Part shown: positions 1-9,089 of the stretch, piece after piece
Position numbering within the stretch: the stretch's first letter is position 1
How the letters are laid out: the number at the start of each line of letters is the position of its first letter
NCBI GenBank assembly: GCA_031291305.1
Contig: JARLJH010000014.1
Span: 62,001-126,000 of the forward strand
Reading direction: 5' to 3'
DNA from: Rhodoferax sp.
Lineage (GTDB): Bacteria > Pseudomonadota > Gammaproteobacteria > Burkholderiales > Burkholderiaceae_C
Length of the DNA stretch: 64,000 bases
The notes under the pieces: model-generated
The model's database searches: none
Seen by the model: the letters and a program-made list of their open reading frames with translations, nothing else
Told to the model about the DNA's origin: nothing
Position numbers and translations under genes: made by a program

Positions 1-307
1 GCTCTTGCCCTTCGCGCCAGCCGCTCGCGCGCTTCCAGCAGGGCCTGGTGCTGCTGCGGCTCCAGTTCAATTGTTGTGACAGTGTCGCGACAATCTCAGG
101 CTCGGCGAAGACTTGGGCAAACTGCACCATGCGTCGCAGGTTTTTGGCCTCAAAGCCACCGCCAAACTCTTGCGCCAATTGATCGCCCACGCGCTTGATG
201 AGCTGGTCGCCATACTTGGCGCGGTCAGCCCCACGCGCCATCGCGCCCGTGTCTGCGCCCGCGGCCGCAGCCGTCAACACACCTACTGAAGGAATGAGAG
301 TCGCCAT
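1..307 (-). pseudogene. DUF1016 (YhcG-type) N-terminal domain fragment, runs off window
   Basis: Read leftwards from an ATG at 307 this frame contains DUF1016_N hallmarks: a KYGDQLIKRVGDQLAQEFG-like segment, GFEAKNLRRMVQFAQVF and IVATLSQQLNW. In intact family members this helical region precedes a PD-(D/E)XK nuclease-like domain. After the LSQQLNW motif (about base 65) the expected SHFxxLL continuation is missing, and the frame changes to unrelated sequence. The segment before the motif block is also not typical for the family. I read it as a decayed or recombined fragment rather than a working gene. It could instead be the 5' part of a fused gene continuing outside the window. Confidence 0.55.
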
Positions 308-412
308 ACCCAAGTCACCGCCCTGTGTGAATTTTTTTGGTAACCGACATCATGCCTGCAAAAACCGCCGATTTCAGTCAGTGCGGCAGTTTTGCGAATA
401 CTTTATGCAAAA

Positions 413-468
413 AAGGCCTCTAGCCCAGGCAAAATATCCGCATATTGCTTCAGTAAATATAGCAATTA
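413..468 (-). repeat. Short palindromic repeat (AGCT/GGGCTA family), intergenic copy
   Basis: Reverse-strand copy of the dispersed ~50-bp element. The GGGCTAGAGGCC half is well kept; the GATAGCT half has drifted to TTGCTATA. It lies between psuG and the DUF1016 fragment. Confidence 0.5.
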
Positions 469-496
469 AACACCCCGCCAGGCGCTCAACACCCTG

Positions 497-1429
497 CTAC
501 CCCAACGCCAAGTGCTCCCGCGCAATGGCCGCCGCCAGCCGGGCGTTGTTCAACACCAGCTGGATATTCGAGGCCAGGCTGTCGCCGCCAGTCAGTTCAC
601 ACACACGCGCAAGCAGGAAGGGCGTGGACTCCTTGCCGGTGATGCGTTGCTGCTGCGCCTCTTGCAGGGCTTGTTCCACCGCCGCGTCAATGGCGGCGCG
701 CGGCATGGCAAAGGCTTCGGGAATCGGGTTGGCCACCACCAGACCACCCTGCAGGTTCATGGCCCACTTGGCGTGCATCACCTGGGCGATGGCCTGGGCG
801 CTGTCGAGTTGGTAGTCCACCTTGAAGGCGCTGTCGCGGGTGAAAAACGCCGGCAGCCAGGGGGTTTGGTAACCGATCACCGGCACGCCGTGGGTTTCCA
901 GGTATTCCAGCGTCAGACCCAGGTCGAGGATGGACTTGGCCCCGGCACACACCACGGCCACGGGCGTCTGCGCCAGCTCTTGCAAGTCGGCCGACACGTC
1001 AAAGCTCTGTTGCGCCCCACGGTGTACGCCGCCAATGCCGCCGGTGGCAAACACGCGGATGCCGGCCATGGCGGCAATGATCATGGTCGCGGCCACGGTG
1101 GTGGCTCCCGTTGCGCCGCTAGCCACGATGAACGGCAGGTCGCGTCGACTGACCTTGACCACGCTGCGCCCGCTTTGGCCCAGGGTTTCAATCTCTGCGG
1201 CCGTCAGCCCGGCCTTGAGCCTGCCGTTGATGATGGCGATGGTGGCGGGTACCGCCCCATGCGCTCGCACCTCGGCCTCCACCTGCAAGGCGGTGGCCAC
1301 GTTTTGCGGGTATGGCATGCCGTGCGAAATGATGGTGGACTCCAGCGCCACTACGGGGCGGCGCTGTGCCATGGCTTGTGCCACGTCGGGATGGATATCA
1401 AGGTAAGGAGGGGTCATGGTGACACTCAT
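497..1429 (-). CDS. psuG: Pseudouridine-5'-phosphate glycosidase
   Basis: Predicted to split pseudouridine 5'-phosphate reversibly into uracil and ribose 5-phosphate, the second step of pseudouridine breakdown in the cytoplasm. The 310-residue product matches the usual family length (about 310) and has the family block VALESTIISHGMPYPQN, with the active-site Glu at residue 30, followed by INGRLKAGLT and the Gly-rich FATGGIGGVHRG segment. The start is the ATG at 1429, which overlaps the psuK stop as ATGA. A longer in-frame extension upstream would lie inside psuK and is rejected. Gene order psuK-psuG is the standard catabolic pair. Confidence 0.93.
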   Translation of the reverse strand: MSVTMTPPYLDIHPDVAQAMAQRRPVVALESTIISHGMPYPQNVATALQVEAEVRAHGAVPATIAIINGRLKAGLTAAEIETLGQSGRSVVKVSRRDLPFIVASGATGATTVAATMIIAAMAGIRVFATGGIGGVHRGAQQSFDVSADLQELAQTPVAVVCAGAKSILDLGLTLEYLETHGVPVIGYQTPWLPAFFTRDSAFKVDYQLDSAQAIAQVMHAKWAMNLQGGLVVANPIPEAFAMPRAAIDAAVEQALQEAQQQRITGKESTPFLLARVCELTGGDSLASNIQLVLNNARLAAAIAREHLALG

Positions 1430-2361
1430 GGGGCTGCGCTGCGCAGCAGTTGCGAAACAGAAACGACGGACATGCTGGGGTGATTGGCCTGCTCGGCACT
1501 CAGCGTCAGGGCGGCACAGGCCAGCGCAAACGGGATGGATTCCTCCAGGCTTTGATGGCTCACAAAACCGTGCACCAGGCCCGCCATTAGCGCATCGCCA
1601 CCGCCGGTGACATTGACCACCGCAGCAGGCACGGTGCCCTGCCAGCCATGCGCGGCATCTTGGTCGCTCCAGTACACGCCGCGTGCGCCCAGGCTCAGCA
1701 CCAGCTGCTGTACGCCCTGGCCGTGCAGCCACTGCGCTGCACGTTCCACCTCGGCATCAGTTTGCACCGCGAAACCGCACAGCGCCTGGGCTTCCTGCCG
1801 GTTGAGCTTGAGGGTGTGCACCTGATCCAGCCAGGGCAGAACGCGCTGGCATTTGAAGGCCGACACGGCATCCACAAACACCGGCGTAGCGCCCCGGTTG
1901 GCAAACACCCAGGCCAGCGCGTCGGCGCTCAGGTTGCAGTCCACCACCAGCACGGCAGCGTGGCGCACGCGGTCGGCATGAGGGGTCAGGCGCTCGGGCG
2001 TGAGGCACTCCAGGATGCGCATGTCATTCACCGCCACGGCCAAGTCACCCGCGGGGCCGTGCAACGACACATAGGTCGAGGTGGTCTGGCCGGCGAGCAC
2101 CCAGCAACCCTGCACGTCCACACCGGCTTTCTGCGTGGCCTCCAGCAGGCTGCGACCATAGGCATCGTCGCCCACGACCGCCAGCAAGCGGGTATCCACA
2201 CCCAGGCGCGCCAGGTTCTCGGCCACGTTGCGCGCCACGCCGCCTGGGGCGCAGCGAATCACGCCGGGGTTGGAATCGGAGGGTACCACCGCGCGCTCGG
2301 TGGTGGCCGAGATGTCCATGTTGGCACCGCCCAGCACCAGCACAAAGCGCCGTTTAGTCAT
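1426..2361 (-). CDS. psuK: Pseudouridine kinase (PfkB family)
   Basis: Predicted to phosphorylate pseudouridine to the 5'-phosphate used by PsuG. The 311-residue protein has the PfkB layout: an N-terminal GGANMDI start, the glycine-rich PGGVARNVAENLARLG signature near residue 40, and the C-terminal VNVTGGGDALMAGL signature carrying the catalytic Asp. Its stop overlaps the psuG start (ATGA), so the two are translationally coupled. Its own start overlaps the end of the upstream diguanylate cyclase gene by 8 bases, placing three genes in one transcript. The pairing with psuG decides the substrate among PfkB sugar kinases. Confidence 0.9.
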   Translation of the reverse strand: MTKRRFVLVLGGANMDISATTERAVVPSDSNPGVIRCAPGGVARNVAENLARLGVDTRLLAVVGDDAYGRSLLEATQKAGVDVQGCWVLAGQTTSTYVSLHGPAGDLAVAVNDMRILECLTPERLTPHADRVRHAAVLVVDCNLSADALAWVFANRGATPVFVDAVSAFKCQRVLPWLDQVHTLKLNRQEAQALCGFAVQTDAEVERAAQWLHGQGVQQLVLSLGARGVYWSDQDAAHGWQGTVPAAVVNVTGGGDALMAGLVHGFVSHQSLEESIPFALACAALTLSAEQANHPSMSVVSVSQLLRSAAP

Positions 2362-4189
2362 AAAAAGAAGCAGGCGTTGCGCAAACCCGGTTTCGGCCAG
2401 CCGCCTTTGCCGCGTACATCATCTGATCTGCGCGCTGGAGCAAGGTGTCAATCCCCTTATCGCCATCGCCAATTTGGGTCACGCCAAAGCTGGCTGTGAA
2501 GCCGATGGTGTGCCCCTCATGGTCAAACACAAGATTGGCGATTTGTTCACGCAGACGCTCTGCGGTCATGATGGCTTGCCCCATTGATGCTTCGGGCAGC
2601 AGGATGGCGAACTCTTCGCCACCAATACGCCCCACCAGATCAAGTTCACGCACCGCATCCCTGGCGGCGTTGGCCACCCTTTTGATCACCTGGTCGCCAA
2701 CCGCGTGGCCGTAGGTGTCATTGATCAATTTGAAAAAATCAATATCAAACAGGATCATCGACAACGGGTGACGGTAACGCAGTGCCCAAGCAAATTCCTG
2801 TGTGCTCACCTCTTCAAAATGACGTCGGTTGGAAATACCCGTCAGCATGTCCATACGGGCCAGGTGCTCGGCTTCGTCCCTGGCTTTGGCAAGCTCTGCA
2901 GTGCGCTCCTGTACGGTGTGTTCCAGCTCATTCTTGGCCTTCTCCAGCCATGCATGGGTCAGCAATTTTTGTTCAATCACGCCCAACTCGGCGGCGTTTT
3001 TCTGTTCGCGCAGGACATTGATGCGGTCAGCCAAAGCCAGGGAAAGCAGGACGACGTCCACCAGGATGCCGAATTCAGCTGCATGAAAGCTTGAAAAGGA
3101 ATAGGGCAAGAAGCCGCTTACTGTCAGGGCTGTGATGAAGGAGCCGAGTAATGAGGCCATCGAGGCCAGCACAAAAAAACGTGCTGCCTTGTAGCCAGCC
3201 AGCCAGGCGGTTATGCCAGACATGGAAATCAGCGGAGACATGAAAAAGATGAAATAAACCGCAGAAGCGTTGTAAAGCAACTGGTTGCCGCTTGCCATCG
3301 TGAAAAACCAGGTGCCGAGCATGGCCGACAGAAAAACCTTCAGGACCTTGTGCATGCGGGGCAACCGCGTGCGGGACTCCAGGAAAGTCATGGCAAAAAG
3401 GATGGCCACGACCTGGAACAAAAAGATCCAGCTGGAGTAGCTCCAGTTCAACCACCGTGGTGAATCCGGCCACAGGTACTGAAAGGCAAAGCCGTTGTAT
3501 GAGAAATTCATGGCCACAAAGGCCAGCAGATACAGACAGTAGTAAAGGTGGTTGCGGTCTCGGGTGGAAAGGCCAATGAACCCGTTGTACAGCACCATGA
3601 CCAGCATGATGCCGTAGAACATGCCGAAATAAGCGCCCAACAAACGATCGCTTCGGTGAAAGGCTTCAGGCTCCCATAGCTCGATCGGTGTCATGAAAGC
3701 TTGCTGGCTGCTGATACGCAAATAGTAGATGTGTGTGCCGGGCTCCACCAGCAGGTCAATCAGGAACTGGGGGTGAACGTGTTCTCTTTGGCTGAACGGC
3801 AAGGTGTCGCCAAAGCGCCGTTGTGAGTAGTTGCCAACAGCCGTGGGCTGGTAAAAGTCAATGCTATCCAGCCAGGCCGCGCGCAGCACCAGTACCATCT
3901 GGCGCGCTTGGGGCGAAGGATTGCTGAGGCTGAAGCGAAACCAGTAGGCCGAGTTGGTGAACCCGAAACTTGACAATCCACCGCTGGACGCCTCGAAGGA
4001 ATGCTCGGCAACCGTTTTGGACTGAATATCCGCGAGGTTGAGCTTGCCACCGGGGTCTTCAAGCACCTCAATGACCGGGTTCAAATCGTAACGACCCGAT
4101 ACCGCATCCAGACTGATCGGCGCGCCCGCTGCTTGGGTCATCTGAGTGATGCCGAGCAAAAATAACAGGAATAGAAGTCGCCAGGGCAT
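2354..4189 (-). CDS. 7TM-DISM membrane diguanylate cyclase
   Basis: 611 residues from the ATG at 4189, which begins a clear signal peptide (MPWRLLFLLFLLGITQ). A longer start at 4267 is possible; neither has a strong ribosome site. The order is: periplasmic 7TMR-DISMED2-type beta domain (about 25-170), seven-helix DISM membrane region (about 195-400), a coiled-coil ending VQERTAELAKARDEAEHL, and a GGDEF domain. The active site is GGEEF, preceded five residues earlier by an RELD inhibitory site, so it should make cyclic di-GMP with product feedback. The outer domain is thought in this family to bind carbohydrate-like ligands. It overlaps psuK by 8 bases, so it may be co-expressed with pseudouridine breakdown. 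Confidence 0.88.
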   Translation of the reverse strand: MPWRLLFLLFLLGITQMTQAAGAPISLDAVSGRYDLNPVIEVLEDPGGKLNLADIQSKTVAEHSFEASSGGLSSFGFTNSAYWFRFSLSNPSPQARQMVLVLRAAWLDSIDFYQPTAVGNYSQRRFGDTLPFSQREHVHPQFLIDLLVEPGTHIYYLRISSQQAFMTPIELWEPEAFHRSDRLLGAYFGMFYGIMLVMVLYNGFIGLSTRDRNHLYYCLYLLAFVAMNFSYNGFAFQYLWPDSPRWLNWSYSSWIFLFQVVAILFAMTFLESRTRLPRMHKVLKVFLSAMLGTWFFTMASGNQLLYNASAVYFIFFMSPLISMSGITAWLAGYKAARFFVLASMASLLGSFITALTVSGFLPYSFSSFHAAEFGILVDVVLLSLALADRINVLREQKNAAELGVIEQKLLTHAWLEKAKNELEHTVQERTAELAKARDEAEHLARMDMLTGISNRRHFEEVSTQEFAWALRYRHPLSMILFDIDFFKLINDTYGHAVGDQVIKRVANAARDAVRELDLVGRIGGEEFAILLPEASMGQAIMTAERLREQIANLVFDHEGHTIGFTASFGVTQIGDGDKGIDTLLQRADQMMYAAKAAGRNRVCATPASFYD

Positions 4190-4293
4190 GGACGCGGGCT
4201 GCAGCAGAAGGGTGGAGGGATCGGATGGCACCTTCACTGCGGAGTGAAGAAAGGAGCGCCCTGTCATTCTAGAAGCTGCTGGCGGTCTGTCGA

Positions 4294-5427
4294 TCAGTCC
4301 AGCGTTTGCCGATAGCGCTTGAGCGCAATCACCCCGGCGACCAGCATGAAAGCCAGCATCGGCCACAACTCGGGCAGCAATTGCGCCGCGCCATTGCCCT
4401 TGAGCAGGATGCCGCGCACGATGCGCAAAAAGTGGGTCAGCGGCAGCACCTCGCCCACATACTGGGCCCACACCGGCATGGCGCGAAACGGAAACATGAA
4501 GCCTGACAGCAGTATGGACGGCAAAAAGAAGAAAAACGTCATCTGCATGGCCTGCAGCTGGTTGCGTGCGACGGTCGAAAAGGTGAAACCCACGCTCAGG
4601 TTGGCCACCATGAAGACGCCGATCATCGCCATCAGCAGCGCAAAGCTGCCCTCCATGGGCACCTCAAACAGCGTGAACGCCGCAACCATGATGACGCTAA
4701 GCTGCAGATAACCGAGCACCACATAGGGCAGGATTTTGCCCACCATCACCTCGGACGGACGTACCGGCGTGGCCAGCAGGTTTTCCATGGTGCCGCGCTC
4801 GCGCTCGCGGGTCATGCCCAGGCTGGTGAGCATCACCATCGTCATGGTCAGAATGGTGCCGATCAGTCCCGGCACGATGTTGTAGCGCGACAGGCCTTCG
4901 GGGTTGTAGCGGCGGTGAATGCGGATATCGAAAGGCAGCGGGCCTGGCTGCAACGCGCGCAGCGGGCCAACCAGATCGTGCTGTAGCGCTTGCGTGGCCA
5001 CCATGCTCAGGGCGGCAATGGCGTTGCCCGACGCGGAGGGGTCGGTGGCATCGACAGCCACCAGCAGTGCAGGGTGGTTGCCGCGCACCAGTTCCTTGGT
5101 GAAGTTGGTCGGGATGACAATCATGAATTGCACCTGGCCATCTTCCAGCAGCGTCTGTGCCTGGGATTCGCTCTCGCCGCTGTAAACCACCCGAAAATAA
5201 CCCGTGTGCTGCAAGGCGCTGGCAATGCTGCGTGACATCGTGCCCGAGTCTGTGCTGACGATGGCGGTGGGCAGGCCTTTGGGGTCGGTGTTGATGGCGT
5301 AGCCAAACAGCACCAGTTGCATGATCGGCACGCCCACCGCCATGGCAAAGGTCAGCCGGTCGCGCATCATCTGCTGGAATTCCTTGATGAACACCGCCAG
5401 CGCGCGCCGCCAGGAAAAACCGCTCAT
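4294..5427 (-). CDS. ABC-2 type exporter permease
   Basis: 377 residues. An N-terminal membrane anchor (LTFAMAVGVPIMQLVLFGYAI) is followed by a large periplasmic domain (about 45-165) and a cluster of membrane helices in the C-terminal half. This includes the ABC-2 permease block MTRERERGTMENLLATPVRP. It matches the YhhJ/YbhR class of drug or xenobiotic exporters. It overlaps the ATPase gene by 4 bases (ATGA), and the HlyD-type partner lies just upstream, so the three form one exporter operon. E. coli-type systems of this class often carry two permeases or a double ATPase; only one of each is here. The substrate cannot be read from sequence. Confidence 0.88.
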   Translation of the reverse strand: MSGFSWRRALAVFIKEFQQMMRDRLTFAMAVGVPIMQLVLFGYAINTDPKGLPTAIVSTDSGTMSRSIASALQHTGYFRVVYSGESESQAQTLLEDGQVQFMIVIPTNFTKELVRGNHPALLVAVDATDPSASGNAIAALSMVATQALQHDLVGPLRALQPGPLPFDIRIHRRYNPEGLSRYNIVPGLIGTILTMTMVMLTSLGMTRERERGTMENLLATPVRPSEVMVGKILPYVVLGYLQLSVIMVAAFTLFEVPMEGSFALLMAMIGVFMVANLSVGFTFSTVARNQLQAMQMTFFFFLPSILLSGFMFPFRAMPVWAQYVGEVLPLTHFLRIVRGILLKGNGAAQLLPELWPMLAFMLVAGVIALKRYRQTLD

Positions 5428-6374
5428 GGCTTGCCTCGCTTCGCCGGGGTATCGTCAAAATTGTCCTGCGCCGTGCTCATCAGGCTGATGAACACGTCTT
5501 CCAGATTGGGCGGCTCCGACACGATGTGCAGCTTGTCGGCGTGGCCCAGGCCGTGCAGCGCGCGCAGCACCGCGTCGCCATCGCGTCCGGCCACATGTGC
5601 AGCATTGCCAAAGGCCGCCACACTGAGCACGCCCGGGGCTTTTTTGAGCGGCTCAATGATGGCAGCCACATCCGGGCCGCGTACGCTCCAGACCAGCAAG
5701 TCTGACGCCTTGATGATGTCCTCAACCGTGCCGCGCGCCAGAATCTTGCCGTAGGCGATGTACACCAGTTCGTGGCAGCGCTCGGCCTCGTCCATGTAGT
5801 GGGTGGACACCAGCACGGTGATGCCCTCAAGGGCGAGTTGGTGAATCTGGTCCCAGAAGTCACGCCGCGCCGTCGGGTCCACGCCGGCGGTGGGTTCATC
5901 CAGCAGAAGCAGTCTGGGCTCGTGGATCAGGCAGGCGGCCAGCGCCAGACGCTGTTTCCAGCCGCCCGACAAGGTGCCGGCCAGTTGCCGCTGGCGCGCT
6001 TGCAGGCCCAGGCGTTCCAATGCCTGGTCGACCGCTTCACGGCGCTTGGGCAGCTCAAACAGGCGCGCCACAAAGTCGAGGTTTTCGCGGATCGACAGGT
6101 CGTCATACAGACCGAATTTTTGCGTCATGTAGCCAGCCTGGCGCTTGATCAGGGTGGACTGGGTGCGGATGTCCAGCCCCAGGCAGGTGCCGCTGCCAGC
6201 ATCAGGCTCCAGCAGCCCGCAAATCATGCGGATGGTGGTCGTCTTGCCACTGCCATTGGGGCCTAAAAAACCGCAAATTCGCCCCTGGCCCACCTGCAGG
6301 TCCACGTTGTCCACCACGGTTCGGTTGCCGTAGATTTTGGACAGGCCTTGGATGTTTATGGCCAGTTCTGACAT
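5424..6374 (-). CDS. ABC transporter ATP-binding protein
   Basis: 316 residues with a complete nucleotide-binding domain: Walker A GPNGSGKTTT (about 38-47), signature LSGGWKQRL, Walker B LLLLDEPTAGVDP and the switch His in LVSTHYMDEAERC. The C-terminal 90 residues form the extra regulatory segment common to ABC-2 exporter ATPases. It lies 6 bases after the HlyD-type gene and overlaps the permease gene by 4 bases. It powers the exporter formed by the neighbours. Confidence 0.9.
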   Translation of the reverse strand: MSELAINIQGLSKIYGNRTVVDNVDLQVGQGRICGFLGPNGSGKTTTIRMICGLLEPDAGSGTCLGLDIRTQSTLIKRQAGYMTQKFGLYDDLSIRENLDFVARLFELPKRREAVDQALERLGLQARQRQLAGTLSGGWKQRLALAACLIHEPRLLLLDEPTAGVDPTARRDFWDQIHQLALEGITVLVSTHYMDEAERCHELVYIAYGKILARGTVEDIIKASDLLVWSVRGPDVAAIIEPLKKAPGVLSVAAFGNAAHVAGRDGDAVLRALHGLGHADKLHIVSEPPNLEDVFISLMSTAQDNFDDTPAKRGKP

Positions 6375-6380
6375 GGCGGG

Positions 6381-7346
6381 TCAATGGCCGGACGTAGCTT
6401 GCACGTCCAGCGGCTGGCCCGGATGCAGGTGGCCTGGCTGGTCGGGCAGGGCTTCCACCATGAACATCATCTTGGCGCGCTGGGCATTCGAATAAATCAC
6501 CGGCGGCGTGAATTCGGCCTGTGTGGCCACGCGGGTGATGCGCGCTGCAAAAGGTGCCCCACAGCCGTCGCAACTGATGCGCACCGTTTGGCCCGCTGCC
6601 ACGCTGGGCAGTGCCGCTTCGGGGACAAAAAAGCGTGCCTTGACATTGCCTGGCGGCAGCAATGAGAGCACCGGCTGCCCCGCAGCGACAAATTCGCCCG
6701 GACGGTAAAACACCTCGGCGACGGTGGCGTCAGCAGGAGAGGTCTGCTGCTTTTGCCCGGTGCGCCATTGGGCTTGCTGCACGGCGGCACTGGCGGCGCT
6801 GGCGCTGGCCTGCGCCGCGAGGCGTTCATCCTCGCGAGCGGGCAGATGCGCTACGCGAAGAGAGGCTGTGGCCTGTGCCAACCCGGCTTGTGCCTGTTGC
6901 AACGAAGTTTGCGCGTCGGTCACCCGCGCCGGTGCCACGAAACCTTGGGTGGCGAGCTGTTGCTGGCGTGTCAGGTCGTTTTGCGCCAGGGTTACAGCGG
7001 CCTGTGCCTGCCGAACCTGGGCTTGGCTGACCGCCAGCTCGTCGGCACGGTGGCCTTTGGTAGCGTCCATGGCCTGGGCTTGCGCGGCGTTCTGCTGAGC
7101 CGTGGCCTGACGCTGGGCGTCGCGCTCGACTTCGTCGTCCAGCGCGAACAGCGGCGCATCTTTTTTCACGGATTGCCCCGCTTCGACCGCCAATGTGTCA
7201 AGTCGTCCGGCGATGGGCGCGGCGATATACAGATAGTCGCCCTCAGCGTATCCTGACCAAGCCGACGATGGTTTGTCGCTGCAGGACGCCAACAGGGTTG
7301 CCGTCAGCAGGATCAGAGACCGAATTAGGCGAGGCGGGGTAGGCAT
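6381..7346 (-). CDS. HlyD-family membrane fusion lipoprotein
   Basis: The start chosen at 7346 gives a 321-residue protein with a lipoprotein signal (LLTATLLASC, acylated Cys at residue 22), so it is likely anchored to the periplasmic face of the inner membrane. The biotinyl-lipoyl half-domain IAAPIAGRLDTLAVEAGQSV is followed by a long Gln/Ala-rich coiled-coil hairpin (about 70-190), then a barrel domain. It links the ABC-2 pump to an outer-membrane channel that is not encoded here. First gene of the exporter operon; a strong terminator separates it from ppiC. Confidence 0.88.
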   Translation of the reverse strand: MPTPPRLIRSLILLTATLLASCSDKPSSAWSGYAEGDYLYIAAPIAGRLDTLAVEAGQSVKKDAPLFALDDEVERDAQRQATAQQNAAQAQAMDATKGHRADELAVSQAQVRQAQAAVTLAQNDLTRQQQLATQGFVAPARVTDAQTSLQQAQAGLAQATASLRVAHLPAREDERLAAQASASAASAAVQQAQWRTGQKQQTSPADATVAEVFYRPGEFVAAGQPVLSLLPPGNVKARFFVPEAALPSVAAGQTVRISCDGCGAPFAARITRVATQAEFTPPVIYSNAQRAKMMFMVEALPDQPGHLHPGQPLDVQATSGH

Positions 7347-7360
7347 GGTTGGCACAATCC

Positions 7361-7392
7361 AAAAAAAACGCGGCTCTGAAGCCGCGTTTTTT
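7361..7392 (-). terminator. Rho-independent terminator
   Basis: A perfect CGCGGCT/AGCCGCG stem (7369-7375 and 7380-7386) has a 4-base loop, CTGA. It is flanked by an A-run on the left and T6 on the right, so it can work in both directions. On the minus strand it lies 20 bases after the ppiC stop and ends the selO-ppiC transcript before the exporter operon. Confidence 0.92.
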
Positions 7393-7412
7393 AACAACGG
7401 GGTGCCAAGGTT

Positions 7413-8198
7413 TTACTCGATCTTGGCCTTGCTGCGCAAGTCGCTTTGGTATTTGGCCAGTTTTTGTTGTTGCAACTGCTGGGCAATTTGTGCCTTGACG
7501 TCTTCAAGCTTGGGCAACTGGGCTTCGCGCACGTCGTCCAGACGGATGATGTGGTAGCCAAACTGGGATTTCACTGGAGTCTCGGTCATTTTGCCTTTGG
7601 TCAACTGGGTGAGTGCCTGGGCAAACTCGGCCACGTAATTGCTGGCAGGAGCCCAGTCCAGATCGCCGCCCTTGGCACCGGAGCCTGGGTCTTTGCTGAC
7701 TTTTTTGGCGATGTCTTCAAATTTGGCGCCCTTTTTGATTTGGGCAATGATGGCCTTGGCCTGGGCTTCGGTCTCTACCAGGATGTGACGAGCTTTGTAT
7801 TCCTTGCCGCTGTTGGCAGCGGCAAACTTGTCATACTCTGCCTTGACTTCGTCGTCGGTGACGGGGTTAGCCTTCTGGTAGTTGGTGAACAGGTCACGAA
7901 TCAGGATGGTCTGGCGCGCCAGTTCCATTTGCACCTTGTAGTCGTCAGTGGTGTCCAAGCCCTGCTTTTGGGCTTCCTGGATGAAAATTTCACGGGCGAT
8001 GACTTCGTCCTTGATTTGTTTTTCAATATCGGGGGTAACTTCACGGCCAGAACGGGCGATTTGCTGGCTCAAGGCCTGCACGCGTTCCATGGGCACGGCC
8101 TTGCCATTGACGATGGCGAGGTTTTGAGCGTTGACCATCGGGGACAGGCCAGCCACCAGGGCGGCCAGCGCTAAACTTTTGACAAGTTTGTTTTTCAT
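7413..8198 (-). CDS. Periplasmic peptidyl-prolyl isomerase, parvulin (PpiC/SurA-like) type
   Basis: 261 residues from the ATG at 8198, which follows an AGGA ribosome site and opens a signal peptide (MKNKLVKSLALAALVAGLSPMVNA). A helical chaperone region (about 25-125) precedes one parvulin domain, marked by KEYKARHILVETEAQAKAI, GGDLDWAPASNYVAEFA and FGYHIIRLDD. It is expected to assist folding of exported proteins in the periplasm. The layout (one parvulin domain between helical arms) is nearer to PrsA/Cbf2-type proteins than to SurA, which has two parvulin domains. Last gene of the selO operon. Confidence 0.9.
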   Translation of the reverse strand: MKNKLVKSLALAALVAGLSPMVNAQNLAIVNGKAVPMERVQALSQQIARSGREVTPDIEKQIKDEVIAREIFIQEAQKQGLDTTDDYKVQMELARQTILIRDLFTNYQKANPVTDDEVKAEYDKFAAANSGKEYKARHILVETEAQAKAIIAQIKKGAKFEDIAKKVSKDPGSGAKGGDLDWAPASNYVAEFAQALTQLTKGKMTETPVKSQFGYHIIRLDDVREAQLPKLEDVKAQIAQQLQQQKLAKYQSDLRSKAKIE

Positions 8199-8250
8199 GC
8201 GAATTTTCCTGAGTTTCAAAAAGTAACGAGTGTTGGGTGTTTGGATTGTT

Positions 8251-8541
8251 CTAGTTCGCGGGTGGAACTTTGGCTTCAATGGCCAGGGCATGCAAGCCCT
8301 GATCCAAGAAATCTTGCAGCGCATCATACACAAGCCGATGCCGCGCAACCGGCGCCTTGCCGGTAAATAAATGTGAAGTGACACGCACTCTGAAGTGAGT
8401 GCCCAAACCGCTGTCATTGGCTCCGGCATGGCCGCTGTGCAGGGCGCTTTCGTCAATGACCTCCAGCGCGCTGGGCTGCAGCACACTCTGCAGACGCTCT
8501 TGAAGCTGTGCTGCGGTGGGGGCAAGCGGGCTCTGGCTCAT
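8251..8541 (-). CDS. bolA: BolA family protein
   Basis: 96 residues, a full-length BolA domain. It has the conserved [19 protein letters not shown] stretch and the RHRLVYDAL segment with its invariant His. BolA proteins partner monothiol glutaredoxins in iron-sulfur cluster handling and affect morphology under stress. It overlaps yciB by 4 bases and is followed by ppiC after 52 bases. Confidence 0.92.
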   Translation of the reverse strand: MSQSPLAPTAAQLQERLQSVLQPSALEVIDESALHSGHAGANDSGLGTHFRVRVTSHLFTGKAPVARHRLVYDALQDFLDQGLHALAIEAKVPPAN

Positions 8542-9089
8542 GGTTCACTGGCCTTGGCGGGCTCTTCATCGGTCAGGTAGCGCGAGATGTAAAAACCCTG
8601 ACCCACCAGGAAGGCCAGCGGGAACACATAGCCCCAAATCTTGAAATTGACCCAGGCCTCGGTGCTGAAATAAGCCGCCACGTAGCCGTTGATAACGGCC
8701 ATGAAGACGCTGTAGCCGACCCAGATCACGTTCAGGCGCATCCATACTGGCTCAGGCAGGGTGAGTTGGCTGCCCAGCATGGCCTTTAAAAAGTTTTTCT
8801 TGTACACCCAGACGGCAACACCCAGGCCGATGGCCATGGCGGCGTACAGCACGGTGGGTTTCCATTTGATGAAACGCTCGTCATGCAGCACCAAGGTCAA
8901 GGTGCCAAAAATCAGGATCAGTGCCAGCGTGATCTTGTGCAGCGTGGTGAGCTTGCGGTCTATGGCATAGATCAGACTCATCTGCGCCACCGTGGCGACC
9001 ATCAGCACCGCCGTGCCGATATAGATGTCGTAAAACTTGTACGCGCCAAAGAACAGCAGGATGGGAAAGAAATCGATGAGTATTTTCAT
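8538..9089 (-). CDS. yciB: Inner-membrane septation protein A (YciB/IspZ)
   Basis: 183 residues, almost wholly hydrophobic with five or six helices. It opens with the family motif [14 protein letters not shown] and includes [14 protein letters not shown] and the loop [15 protein letters not shown]. YciB interacts with cell-elongation and division factors in enterobacteria. It is translationally coupled on both sides by 4-base overlaps (msrB and bolA), an arrangement I associate with Burkholderiales. Confidence 0.93.
   Translation of the reverse strand: MKILIDFFPILLFFGAYKFYDIYIGTAVLMVATVAQMSLIYAIDRKLTTLHKITLALILIFGTLTLVLHDERFIKWKPTVLYAAMAIGLGVAVWVYKKNFLKAMLGSQLTLPEPVWMRLNVIWVGYSVFMAVINGYVAAYFSTEAWVNFKIWGYVFPLAFLVGQGFYISRYLTDEEPAKASEP

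Noticed and set aside
358-394. Imperfect GCAAAA...TTTTGC inverted repeat downstream of psuG as a terminator
   Set aside because: Several mismatches, a long loop and no U-tract on the minus strand.
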